Shown here one piece after another: positions 1 through 8,856 of a stretch of 64,000 nucleotides of DNA; position 1 is the first letter of the stretch, and every line of letters starts with the position of its first letter. The notes beneath the pieces are model-generated. The model was not told the DNA's origin, did no database searches, and saw nothing but the letters and a program-made list of their open reading frames with translations. The translations under genes were made by a program, and so were the position numbers. Location: positions 479,579-543,578 of the forward strand of contig CAWIPO010000007.1 in assembly GCA_963838095.1 (NCBI GenBank), written 5' to 3'. The stretch comes from CAWCGU01 sp963838095 (GTDB taxonomy: Bacteria > Actinomycetota > Thermoleophilia > Solirubrobacterales > 70-9).

Positions 1-1
1 C

Positions 2-94
2 GACGAGAGCGAGCTCGCCCGCTACCGCCGCAATGCCGCGAAGATGTGGCGGTTCTACAGGATCGGGCGCAAGCGGCTCAAGGATCGCCAGTAG
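2..94 (+). CDS. C-terminal fragment, possibly amidohydrolase family
   Basis: Only the last 30 residues lie in the window; the gene runs in from the left edge and stops at a TAG. The tail contains RRNAAKMWRF followed by a basic helix. Many amidohydrolase-2 (TIM-barrel metal-dependent hydrolase) proteins end in a helix with a conserved 'NAxxLY'-like motif, and this resemblance is the only ground for the name. The end overlaps the convergent gene on the other strand by 17 bases. The piece is too short to exclude other families. Confidence 0.3.
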   Translation, partial: DESELARYRRNAAKMWRFYRIGRKRLKDRQ

Positions 95-778
95 GGCTGC
101 TCGGGAACGGCTCCATTCCCGCGAACCAGGGGCCGACCTTGAACGTCAGCACGTCGTGCTCCTCGAGCTCGCGGCGGACGCGCTTGAACATCTCGCCGGC
201 GTTGTCGAGGGCCAGCTCGAGCTCGTCACCAGTTCGCTCACGCAGGCGCCAGAGGAAGTAGAGCTGCTGCTCCGAGACTCCGAAGTCGACGTCGCGGTCG
301 ATCGTCGGCGCCCAGTCGAGGAATGCTGGGCTGAACATCTCCCTGACGGCGACCGGGTCGTGCTCGCGCGGGACCGTGGCGATGAAGCGCTTGTTGAACT
401 CGATCGACTCGAACTCGACGCGCTTTCGCGAGCTGCGGTCGAGCAGGTCGCCGGGCGTGCGCTCGATCGACTCGACGTTGAACGGCGGCATCACCCGGGC
501 GATGTCGGGCGTATGGGCCTTCGCCAGGATCGCGCCCGGGAGGATCGCCTTCGAGAACATCCGTCCCTCCTCCCGCTCCTCCGCATCGCAGGAGGCGCCC
601 CAGAATCCCGGGGACAGCTCGCCCGTGATCCGGTTCGTGCCTCCCGGGCACAGCGCCGCAGGGCCCCCCGCCGGATTCAGGCCCCCGATTGCGTCGTAGC
701 GGACTCCGCGATCGGCCGCCACCGCCTGGACCGTCTGGGCCCACTCCTGCGGCCTCGCCCGCTCGCGTCGGCGCTCAC
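78..778 (-). CDS. DUF3137-like conserved protein, start uncertain
   Basis: About 230 residues. The N-terminal part has a conserved-looking block (LNPAGGPAALCPGG, then GFWGASCDAEEREEG). The centre has RKRVEFESIEFNKRF followed by a 'FSPAFLDW' segment. This resembles the DUF3137 pattern, in which a V-E-x-E-S-x-E-F-N-x-x-F strand precedes an L-x-P-x-F segment. No signal peptide or membrane segment is visible. It is the last gene of the MCE/SCP2/alcohol dehydrogenase run. A GTG at 778 overlaps the TGA at 777-775 expected for the upstream dehydrogenase, and starting there gives MSADASG..., but a one-base correction near 760-775 is needed to enter the main frame. Alternatively the open frame is continuous with the dehydrogenase. 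Function unknown. Confidence 0.5.
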
Positions 779-1974
779 AGAGCGCCCTGCGGAAGAGCTC
801 CTCGAAATCTTCCTCGGTCGGCTCGCGCGGATTCGGCAGCGTCGAGCCCTCCCCCATCGCGTCCTCGGCAAGCTGCGGGATCGACTCCTCCGGGACGCCG
901 ACCTCGGAAAGCCTGCCCGGCAAGCCGAGGCGCTCGCGCAGGTCGCTGACCCAAGCCGCCAGCGCCAGCCCGACGTCGGACGCTGAGCCCGCGGCATCCG
1001 CGCCCAGCACGTCGGCCGCCTCGCGATAGCGGTCGGCGACCTCGTCGTTGCCCTCGCTGTTGAACTCGATCGTCACCGGGAGGTTGATCGCGTTCGCGAC
1101 CCCGTGGGGGACGCCATGGCGTGCGCCGCAAGGATGCGACATCGAGTGCGCGATCCCGGTCGCGCCGAGCCCCGTCGGGACGATCGCTAGGTTGGCGGCG
1201 ACGAGCATGTTCCCGCGCGCCTCCTCGTCGGTGGTGTCGGTCACCGCGCGCTCGAGGTTGTCGCGAATCAGCCGCATCGCGTGCAGCGAATAGGCGTCGG
1301 CGAACGGGCTCCACTCGGTCGAGCTCATCCCCTCGATCGCATGCGTGAGCGCGTCCATTCCGGTCGCGGCCGCGATCTGTGCAGGCAGGGTGGCGGTGGA
1401 CTGCGGATCGAGGATCGCCAGGTCCGGGGCGATCGGGAAGTCGAGCAGGAAGATCTTGATCGAGCGCGAGGCGTCCTTGATCACGGCGACGGGGCTCACC
1501 TCGGACCCCGTGCCCGCCGTCGTCGGTATCGCCGCCATCGGCGCCAGCGGCAGCGGCGCGCCCGATGCCGTCGTTCTCTCGAGGCAGCGAGTAGACGCCC
1601 TCGAAGTCGGCGATCTCGCCACCGTGGGTGAAGAGCACGTTTGCCGCCTTCGCGGTGTCGATCACCGAGCCGCCCCCGAGCGCGACGAAGCTGTCGGCGC
1701 CCGCCTCCTTCGCCGCCTCGGCGCAGGCCTTGGCGACGGCAGCTTCGGAGTCCTGCGGAACCTGATCGAAGACGCCTGCTGCCCCGAGCCCACCGTCCTC
1801 GAGCCCCGCGATCACGCGATCGGCGAGCCCGGTGCCGCGGATCACCTCGTCGGTGACCACCATCACCCGGCCACCACCCTCCTTGGCGAACTCGAAGCCG
1901 GTCCCCTCCAGCAACCCGCGTCCGGCCACCACCCGCGTCGGGCTGGCGAACTGCGAGAAATCCTTGAAGATCAA
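775..1974 (-). CDS. Iron-containing alcohol dehydrogenase (frameshifted)
   Basis: A group III (Fe-dependent) alcohol dehydrogenase of about 399 residues, expected to oxidise or reduce an alcohol/aldehyde with NAD(P). The N-terminal Rossmann-like part carries the cofactor motif GGGSVIDTAK. The C-terminal helical part carries the family signature AAIPTTAGTGSE, then DALTHAIEG and HPCGARHGVPHG, whose Asp and His residues are the usual metal ligands. The two halves are in different frames, with a break near 1555-1565 in a GC run (after ...ENDGIG). A second shift near 785 would be needed to reach the TGA at 775; without it the frame runs into the next gene. It lies downstream of the MCE/SCP2 genes on the same strand, so a lipid-derived substrate is possible but only inferred. 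Confidence 0.8.
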   Translation of the reverse strand: MIFKDFSQFASPTRVVAGRGLLEGTGFEFAKEGGGRVMVVTDEVIRGTGLADRVIAGLEDGGLGAAGVFDQVPQDSEAAVAKACAEAAKEAGADSFVALGGGSVIDTAKAANVLFTHGGEIADFEGVYSLPRENDGIGRAAAAGADGGDTDDGGHGVRGEPRRRDQGRLALDQDLPARLPDRPGPGDPRSAVHRHPACTDRGRDRNGRAHACDRGDELDRVEPVRRRLFAARDAADSRQPRARGDRHHRRGGAREHARRRQPSDRPDGARRDRDRALDVASLRRTPWRPPRGRERDQPPGDDRVQQRGQRRGRRPLSRGGRRAGRGCRGLSVRRRAGAGGLGQRPARAPRLAGQAFRGRRPGGVDPAACRGRDGGGLDAAESARADRGRFRGALPQGAL

Positions 1975-2026
1975 TGCCGCCCGCGTGCTCTGTTCCGCAT
2001 CCGCGCGCGGGCGGGTTTGGGGCTAG

Positions 2027-2446
2027 TCACGAGGCTTCAATCAGGTCGGTGCGACCCTGGGCTTCGAGTTGGGCTTTGTAGCGGGGGAACACCGGCTTCG
2101 TCAGCGGCACGAGCTTGAGGATCTTCGCCACGGGGCCCCTTGCCTTGATCTGGCCGCGAGCGAGGGCAACGGTGACGTTGACCTTCCCGAGCCAGAAGAG
2201 GTGAGCCGTGTCCGCCGCCATGCTCATCGTCACCTCCGGCTCCATCTCCGACTCGCCGAAGTCGACGTCGCCCGGCTGGCCCTCCTGGAGACGAACCGTG
2301 ATCGCGGAGTCCGGCTCCACGTACTCGTAGCGGACGATCGTGTTCGCCTTGCGGAACTTGGGCGCAAGCTCGTCGTCCACGGCAAGCTCGGCGAACAGCC
2401 TGCCGATGGTCTCGTAGACCTCCTGCGCGTCTTTGAAATAGGCCAA
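2027..2446 (-). CDS. SCP2 sterol-binding domain protein
   Basis: 139 residues, a single SCP2-like domain: a helical start (MAYFKDAQEVYETIGRLF), then beta-strands, ending with LARGQIKARGPVAKILKLVP. That late 'G-x-I-K/R-x-x-G' strand followed by a lipid-facing helix is characteristic of SCP2 folds. Such proteins bind sterols, fatty acids or acyl-CoA in a hydrophobic tunnel. There is no signal peptide, so it should act in the cytoplasm. It lies 60 bases after the last of six MCE genes and before the Fe-alcohol dehydrogenase. That position suggests it receives or presents the lipid handled by the MCE proteins (inference). Confidence 0.85.
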   Translation of the reverse strand: MAYFKDAQEVYETIGRLFAELAVDDELAPKFRKANTIVRYEYVEPDSAITVRLQEGQPGDVDFGESEMEPEVTMSMAADTAHLFWLGKVNVTVALARGQIKARGPVAKILKLVPLTKPVFPRYKAQLEAQGRTDLIEAS

Positions 2447-2506
2447 CCTCTCTCCTCCGTCGTTTGGCGAGGCGGATCCTTTCAGAAAGGCCGGGCTGGG
2501 CGCCGC

Positions 2507-4076
2507 CTACGGATCCGCGAACGTCACCGGCGCGCGGCCGCCGCCGAATGCGGCGGGTGAATCGGGGGTGATCACGCAGGGGGCGAAGCTGTTTCGGACC
2601 GGAGGCTGGTCGTTGATCGTGTACTGCTCCTCGTCCTGGGTCGGCGGCGAGCCGGGCGTGGTCGCCGGCGTGTAGTCGGTGTTCTTGCAGTCGAAGTTGG
2701 GGAAGATCCCGCTGCGCGCGGCGAGCGGGCCGGTGAGCTCGAGAGCCTTCAGGTAGCCGTTGCCTCGGTTCGCCGCCAAGCGCATCTGGTGGAGGCCGAG
2801 CGACTCCGACGAGATGTAGCCGAGTTGGCGCAGATAGTGGAAGGGCGGCGTGCTGGCCCTGAACGGGGTTCAGGGTCGCCGAGGTCGCGGTGCCCGGGCC
2901 GGCGAGGAAGTCGGTCACGGTGTGACGCTGGTAGTAGAGGTAGTCGATGACCGGATTCAGGTTCGCCAGGAACGGATTCAGCGAGTCGAACACCGGGCTG
3001 AGTCCCCGCAGGGTGCTCTCCAGCGCCGGCAGGCCGGTGTCGGAGACATCCACGAGCTGATCGAGGTCGGTGAACAGCGTCGTCAGCTCGGGCGAGAGCT
3101 CGCGGACCGAGGTAAGGGTCGGCGCCAGGTCGATTGCGACCGGGATCAGGTCCTGGATCAGCGGCGAGGCGTCGGACTGGAACTCGTCGAGGCGGACGAA
3201 GGTCTCGCGCGACTCGCGCTCGAATGTGGGCAGGATTCTGAAGGTCTCGGCCAGAGCGACGTCCTGGGAGGCGAGCGTGCCGAAGACCTCGTTCGAGGCG
3301 GTGATCAGATCGGAGAGCTGCCCGTCTCGCTCGGCCAGGGCGTCGAAGACGACTCCGGTGTCACGGACGAGGCCCTGGAGATCACGCTTCTGGTCCTCGA
3401 GGAGCCCGACCACGTTCGAGGAGTCGGTGACGAACGGGCCCAGGTTGCCGAAGGCGTCGTTGGCGTCCAGGCCGCGGTCCTGGATCGCGACCGCCGCGTT
3501 CGCCTGCCAGCGCTGGAACGACTCCCGGGTCTCCGCGTCGAGGGCGTTGAAGATCTCGTCGATCTGGGTCGCATCCTGAACCTGCGTGTTCGCGAGCTGA
3601 CCCCCTTCGGGAATCGCCGCCACACCCGCGGCCTCGGCGTCGGAGACGTTGGAGGCCGCGCCGAGGCTGACCGGTGCCGAGAGCTCACCGGGCTCGGTCC
3701 CGGAAGTGAGCTCGACGTAGGTCTCGCCGAGCAGGGTCTTCTGTCGCAGGATTGCGCGCGCGTCCTCGGCAATCGGGGCGAACTGCGAATCGATCTCGAT
3801 CGTGACGCGGGTTGCGTCCTGCCCGTTCACCTCCACCTCGGGCGGCGCGAGCTCGAGCAACTTCACCTTGCCGACGTTGACCCCGCCGATCCGCACGTCG
3901 GCCTCGGCCGCAAGCGTCGTCGTCTCTGGGAAGTCCGCCGTGATCCGGTAGCTCTGCGGCGCCAGCGGTATCGGGCCGCCGAAGGTGACCCAGAGGAAGA
4001 GGAGCAGGCCGAAGCAGCTGAGGGCGAAGCCGACCGCGACCATGATCCTTCCGACGGAGGGTGCCTGCTTCTGCAT
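2507..4076 (-). CDS. MCE/MlaD family protein, sixth of the operon (frameshifted)
   Basis: About 522 residues. An N-terminal membrane anchor (VAVGFALSCFGLLLFLWV) is followed by an MCE domain (YRITADFPETTTLAAEADV, then RIGGVNVGKV, a hallmark of the fold) and a long helical region with repeated heptad-like segments, as in actinobacterial Mce proteins. The start at 4076 has AGGAGA about 9 bases upstream; a longer start at 4124 would overlap the previous gene. The frame breaks near 2855, and the C-terminus (STPPFHYLRQLGYISSE ... GGGRAPVTFADP) continues in another frame, consistent with one extra base. Expected to be secreted or membrane-anchored and to form part of a lipid-transfer assembly. Confidence 0.88.
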
Positions 4077-4111
4077 TAGCCGCTCTCTCCTGGGTGTCGT
4101 CGCCCGCTCGA

Positions 4112-5428
4112 TCATTCGCCGCACGCCCCTCCGGGCGCGAACAGCACCCCGAGACCCGTCACAACGGGGGCAAGTGGTGAGGTGCCGAGGATGCTTGCGA
4201 TGTTCGCGCAGCTCTGGCTGAGGTAGATCCGCCGGTAGAAGCCGTTGCCGTCGCCAGAGCTGAAGACGCTGTTGCCGTTGTGTCCCAGCCAGGCTGCCCA
4301 GTAGAGGTAGCCCTCGTCGCGGCCGGCCGTCGCGACCGGCTCGGCGCCGTTCGGGTTGAAGGCGGCCATGTTGCCGAGCCGGTTGACCTTCTGGCCGATC
4401 ACTTCCAGGTCCGGCGTGGCCGCGGCGAGCCTGCCCGCGGCTCGGCCGAGATGGAGTATGGGCTCCCGCGCCGAGCGCACGAACGGCCGGATCTCGTTCT
4501 TCAGCACCGGGGTCGAAGAGGTCGCGACGGCCGCCAGCGAGGTGTTCAGCGCCGGCAGGTTCTGCGCGAACGGGCGCAGGCTGTTGACGGTCGGCCCGAG
4601 CTGCGCAGCGAAGCCGGAGACCGCGTTCAGCGTCGACGTCGCCTGCGCGAGCGTGCCCGGCAGCAGCGAGATCGCCTCCTGGACGTTCGGGTCCTGCTCG
4701 GCGATCGCGCCCAGGGCGGCGTTCGACGTCTGGACGAGGCTCGCGAGATCCTCGTCCTGCCTGCCGATCGCGGCGGTGAGGACGTTCATGTTGTGAATCA
4801 CGTTGGCGAGGTTCTTCTGACGCTTGGCAACCTCCCGGTTCAGCGCCCGCAGCTGGGTGTTGATCGGGCCCAGGCTGCCGAGCAGCTCGCCGAGGTCCCT
4901 GCCGCGGCCGTCGAGGCCCTTGCCGGCCCCGACCAGCAGCAGGCGCAGGTAGGCCTGGGTGTCGGCGTCGAGGGCGGCCAGGATCTCGTCAAGCGGCACG
5001 TCGGGGGCGGTGTTCGAAACCGGGATCGTCCCGCCCTCCTCGATTTCGCCGGCCGCCCTGGTGCCGGGGTCGAGCTGGAAGAACATGTCGCGCAGACCGC
5101 TGAGCGGGCGCATCAGCAGCGTCGCGTCGTTGTAGATCGGCAGGAACTCGCGATCGACCGCGAAGGTGACGACGGCGACGCCGTTCTCGAGCTCAACGGA
5201 CTGCACGTCGCCGATCCGAACGCCGGCGACGCGGATCGTCTGTCCCTGTCCGGCGACGACGCCGTTGACGCTCTGGAGCTCGGCCTTGAGCTCGAACGGC
5301 TTCTCCTCGAGGATCGGGATCCTCAGCCGCTGCTTCTGAACGATGTAGTAACCGATCCCCAGGGCGAGGATCACGAGGACCGCGATCGCGATGAAGTCGC
5401 GCAGATGCTTGCGGATCGCCACCGCCAT
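4112..5428 (-). CDS. MCE/MlaD family protein, fifth of the operon
   Basis: 438 residues and intact. The N-terminal anchor (FIAIAVLVILALGIGYYIV) is followed by an MCE domain: FELKAELQSVNGVVAGQGQ, then IRVAGVRIGDVQSVEL. After it come the proline-containing hinge (NTAPDVPLDEILAALDADTQ) and a helical region to about residue 370. The C-terminus ends FAPGGACGE. Its ATG overlaps the TGA of the preceding gene by one base (TGATG), so the two are probably translationally coupled. There is no lipobox and no adjacent ABC permease. The family shuttles lipids across the cell envelope; the substrate cannot be read from the sequence. Confidence 0.92.
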   Translation of the reverse strand: MAVAIRKHLRDFIAIAVLVILALGIGYYIVQKQRLRIPILEEKPFELKAELQSVNGVVAGQGQTIRVAGVRIGDVQSVELENGVAVVTFAVDREFLPIYNDATLLMRPLSGLRDMFFQLDPGTRAAGEIEEGGTIPVSNTAPDVPLDEILAALDADTQAYLRLLLVGAGKGLDGRGRDLGELLGSLGPINTQLRALNREVAKRQKNLANVIHNMNVLTAAIGRQDEDLASLVQTSNAALGAIAEQDPNVQEAISLLPGTLAQATSTLNAVSGFAAQLGPTVNSLRPFAQNLPALNTSLAAVATSSTPVLKNEIRPFVRSAREPILHLGRAAGRLAAATPDLEVIGQKVNRLGNMAAFNPNGAEPVATAGRDEGYLYWAAWLGHNGNSVFSSGDGNGFYRRIYLSQSCANIASILGTSPLAPVVTGLGVLFAPGGACGE

Positions 5429-7167
5429 CAGCCGCCCTCCTCCGCTTCGATTCCGCCGGTCGGGGTCTCCTCGGTCGTGCCGCCGCCACCGAAGCCTGAG
5501 AGCACGTCCTCGTAGTCGGCGTAGAGGTCCTCGAGCGCCTCGTAGGTCTCCTCCTCGAGCTGGTTGGCCTCCGCCTCCTGCCCGTCTTCCTCGAGCTGCA
5601 CGGCCTCGCCGAGGTCGCCGAGCAGAGAGGTGAAGTCGGTGTACGCCGACGCCAGCTCTGTCGGCAGGTTGGCCGGCGTCGGCTCGGCGACCGTCGTCTG
5701 CGTCGGCGGGGTCCCGAGCGTGGCGCCGAGGTTGGGGGGCTCCTGCCGCTCGCATGGCTGCTTCGGCTTGAACTTGGTCTTCGCCGAGTCCTCGAGCGGC
5801 GCAAATGACGGGATCGCACCCTCGATCGGGAACGGCATCAGGCCGAAGAGGGTGTTCGTCGGGGAGCTGTCGATCGAGGACTGCACGAGGTTCAGGCCGC
5901 CGCCGCCGAGCGTGCGGATGTACTGGGCGTTTCCGTCACCGGAGCGACTCTCGCCGGAGATCCCGGCAAGCCCGTAGCCGGTCTCCTCGAAGACCTTGCC
6001 GGGCACACCCAGCGGGTAGTTGGCCGGCGGGTTCACCGAGTCGTTCGACCACGGGATCACGACCTCGTTGAAGCAGCTCGACAGCGCCCTCGTCTGGTCG
6101 AGGAAGTCGGGCGTCACCCGGGCGAGATCGGCCAGGTTGGGGATCGCGGTCTCCAGATCGACGACGAGGCCGCCGAGCTCGGATGGGGCGACGAGGGCCT
6201 GCAGCTGCTGGATGAACGGCGTCGCGACTTCGAGCGTGGCCGGCGTGCTCTCGACCCCGGGCAAAAGCTCCCTGGCGAACGCCCGCAGCGGCGGGAACGA
6301 GGCGTTCAGGTTCGCGAACGCCGGCTTCGCCGCCTCGAGGGTTCCGGGCAGCAGCGAGATCGCCTCCGCCAGCGCCGTCTCCTGGGCGGCGAACGAGCCG
6401 GCGAAGATGCGGAAGTTGGTCACCAGGTCCTGAAGCGCAACCTCGTGGCGGCCGAGCGCGGCGACCACCTTGTCGAGGTTCTTGATCATGTTCGAGAGGT
6501 CGTGAGGCTCGGTCCCCAGCAGCGCCGCCTCGACCTGCGAGCTGTACTTGAACGCGCCCTCGGAGGTGCGGTAGAACTCGCGGAATCCCTCGGCGCCGCC
6601 GTGGTCGATCAGCGCCGAGCCGAACTCCTCGAGCGCGATCTGAAGCTCCTCGCGGACGTCCGACTGAAGCGTCGTCAGGATCTGGTCCAGCTGCACGGTG
6701 GTGGATGTCTGGTCGATGCCGAACACGTAGTCGTCGCCGGCCTCCACCGCCCCCGGCGTGCCCGAGTTGACCTGCACGTACAAGTTTCCTTCGAGGAAAA
6801 GGCGCGGGCGGAGCTGGAAGGTGGAGTCGACCTTGATCGGCCGGCCCTCGTCGCTGATCTCCATCGTCACGATCGACGCGCCGGTCGCCACCTCGGTGTC
6901 GGCGCCCTCACCGCCGGTGAGCTCCGCGGCCGCCGCGGGTGTCAGGTGCTCGACGCCGGTGACCTTGCCGACGTTGACGCCCGCGATTCGGACCGGAGAG
7001 TCGATCCTCACGTTCGAGGACGAGGCGAACACAGCCTTGACCTCATACGCGCTTCGCCACGGGAGCTCCTTCGTGAACGCCAGCCATGTCCCGACGAGGA
7101 CGAGGACGATGAACAGCAGCCCGATCACCCAGTTCGAGAGTCGATGTCCTCCGTGCGCGCGTGCCAT
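5428..7167 (-). CDS. MCE/MlaD family protein, fourth of the operon
   Basis: 579 residues and intact. One membrane anchor (WVIGLLFIVLVLVGTWLAF) precedes the MCE domain (EVKAVFASSSNVRIDSPV, RIAGVNVGKVTGVEHL). An insertion within the domain (AAAAELTGGEGADTEV) separates two strands. A long helical region follows, and then an unusual acidic, probably disordered or coiled C-terminus with many Glu residues (for example EEDGQEAEANQLEEETYEAL) ending in a Gly/Thr/Glu-rich tail. The ATG at 7167 begins 2 bases after the stop of the previous gene. The acidic tail is longer than in most Mce proteins and may be a cell-wall or partner contact site (inference). Confidence 0.92.
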   Translation of the reverse strand: MARAHGGHRLSNWVIGLLFIVLVLVGTWLAFTKELPWRSAYEVKAVFASSSNVRIDSPVRIAGVNVGKVTGVEHLTPAAAAELTGGEGADTEVATGASIVTMEISDEGRPIKVDSTFQLRPRLFLEGNLYVQVNSGTPGAVEAGDDYVFGIDQTSTTVQLDQILTTLQSDVREELQIALEEFGSALIDHGGAEGFREFYRTSEGAFKYSSQVEAALLGTEPHDLSNMIKNLDKVVAALGRHEVALQDLVTNFRIFAGSFAAQETALAEAISLLPGTLEAAKPAFANLNASFPPLRAFARELLPGVESTPATLEVATPFIQQLQALVAPSELGGLVVDLETAIPNLADLARVTPDFLDQTRALSSCFNEVVIPWSNDSVNPPANYPLGVPGKVFEETGYGLAGISGESRSGDGNAQYIRTLGGGGLNLVQSSIDSSPTNTLFGLMPFPIEGAIPSFAPLEDSAKTKFKPKQPCERQEPPNLGATLGTPPTQTTVAEPTPANLPTELASAYTDFTSLLGDLGEAVQLEEDGQEAEANQLEEETYEALEDLYADYEDVLSGFGGGGTTEETPTGGIEAEEGG

Positions 7168-7169
7168 CG

Positions 7170-8850
7170 CTACCAGGTCTCCGGCGCCCTCGAGGGGACG
7201 CGTGTGTCGCGCAGGAGCCGTGTTCCGTCCTGCTGGTGGTACGCGGTCGTGGGGCCGCGGCTGCCGGGAATGTCGGCAACGCCGTATGCCGGGTTGCTCG
7301 GCGACTGGCCGGGCAGCAGGCCCTGGCCGAGCGGGTAGCCGAGCTGGCCGATCTGGCAGTCGGCGTCGGTCCCCGCCTGGCCCGCGGGGCCGAACACGTT
7401 TCCGTGCGCAATCGGAAGGTGGAAGGGCTCGAAGACGCCGCCTTGCAGCGTGGTGGGAGATGACGTTCGCCCGTTGCCCTGGAATCCGGAGTAGCCGCCC
7501 ATCGGCGTCGCGACCTCGCCGGGAACCGTGATCGGAACGCTCGTCTCCGGCGTGGCGCCGACCGCCACCTGCTGCGCCCCCGGCGGGAACTCGATCAGCT
7601 GCTGGCGCAGGTTCCAGCCCACGCCATCGAAGTCGGTGAACGCGTTGGGGGTGAACGTGAACCAGTAGTTCCAGTAGTTGCAGACGGTCTGTGCCGGGGC
7701 CACGAACTTGGCCAGCGGCTCGGCGACGTCGAATGTCTGCTCCAGGCGCTTCAGCGACGAGGTCGGTTGACGGCTGCTCGGCCAGCTTCTCGAGCTGGGT
7801 GAAGACGCGGCCGAGGTCGTCGCTGAGCTCGGGGGTGCGGTTGAGCACGGGCGTACCCGTCGTGATCGCCTCGTTCAAGAGCGGGAGCGTGGGCACGAGC
7901 TCGGCGACGCCGGGGCGCAGCAGGCGCGACAGCCGCGCGAAGTCGGCGAGGAACTGCCGCTGCGCCGGCAGGATCGCGATTCCGGTCTCCAGCGTCGGGA
8001 CACCCTCGGTGATGCCGTCCTGAAGGGCCTGCGGGTCGGCAGAGATCGCAGCGAAGGTATCGGCGGCGACGCCGAAGAGCTCCGCCTGCTGGGTGGCGAC
8101 GGGAGCGACGATTCGCGCGACGGCCGCGAGCGCCGGGAAGAAGCGCTTCAGCGCCGTCTCGCGCTGCGTCAGCAGCTTCGCCAGCGGCTCGAGGTCCGTG
8201 AACAGCGGATTCAGCGCCCGGACCGCGTCGTTCAGCGACAGCCCGCGACCGGCGAAGGCGTTCCCGAACCCGATCAGGTTGATGCGCGCGTTCTCGCGCG
8301 TGGCGGTGTCGAAGGTGTTGGCGATGTCGTCGAACTCGGTCTGGTCGATGAAGCTGTTCGGGTCGTCGAACAGGTGGCCTTCGGGCGCCCCCTCGCCGGT
8401 TCCACGCTGGATCTCGAGGTACTTGAGTCCGAACGAGGAGCGGTAGCGGATCCGGAACACGGAGTCCACCGGCAGCGGCTGGGCGGACTTGTCGAGCTTC
8501 AGGTTCAGCCGTGCCACGACCTCGTCGGGGTTCTGCGTGGAGCCGCCGACCACCTCCTGGTCGGTCGCCTCGGTCTCACTCGGCGGCTGGGTGGCCTCCT
8601 CACCGCTGGGCTGCACGACCTCGATCGATTCGACCACGCCGACGCGGTGCCCGCCGATCCTGACTTCGTTGTTCTGGGTAAGGCGGGCGGCGTTGGGAAC
8701 CTCGACGGAGACGCGATACACCGGCACGAACGGGAGGCCGTTGTTGGCGTTGTAGGCGAGGAAGACGGCGACGATCACGATCAGCGTCGTCACCGCGCCC
8801 ACCGTGGTCGGCGAGGCGGCGAGTGACTGGAGTGGGCTTCTTCCTCTCAT
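7170..8850 (-). CDS. MCE/MlaD family protein, third of the operon (frameshifted)
   Basis: About 559 residues. The N-terminal anchor (VGAVTTLIVIVAVFLAY) is followed by an MCE domain (YRVSVEVPNAARLTQNNEV, RIGGHRVGVVESIEVV) interrupted by an acidic loop (EEATQPPSETEATDQEV), then a helical region. The frame breaks near 7770. The C-terminal part (VAPAQTVCNYWNYWFTFTP, then NAFTDFDGVGWNLRQQL) resumes in another frame, consistent with one extra base. The aromatic NYWNYWF block recalls the tryptophan/tyrosine-rich 'YY.R' segments that end the helical region in its paralogues. It starts 6 bases after the stop of the second MCE gene. Confidence 0.87.
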
Positions 8851-8856
8851 CAGATC

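Noticed and set aside
2850..4079. A 409-residue open frame on the plus strand, antisense to the sixth MCE gene
   Set aside because: High-GC shadow: composition is dominated by Arg/Glu/Leu/Val, with no recognisable motif, and the other strand encodes a clear MCE protein.
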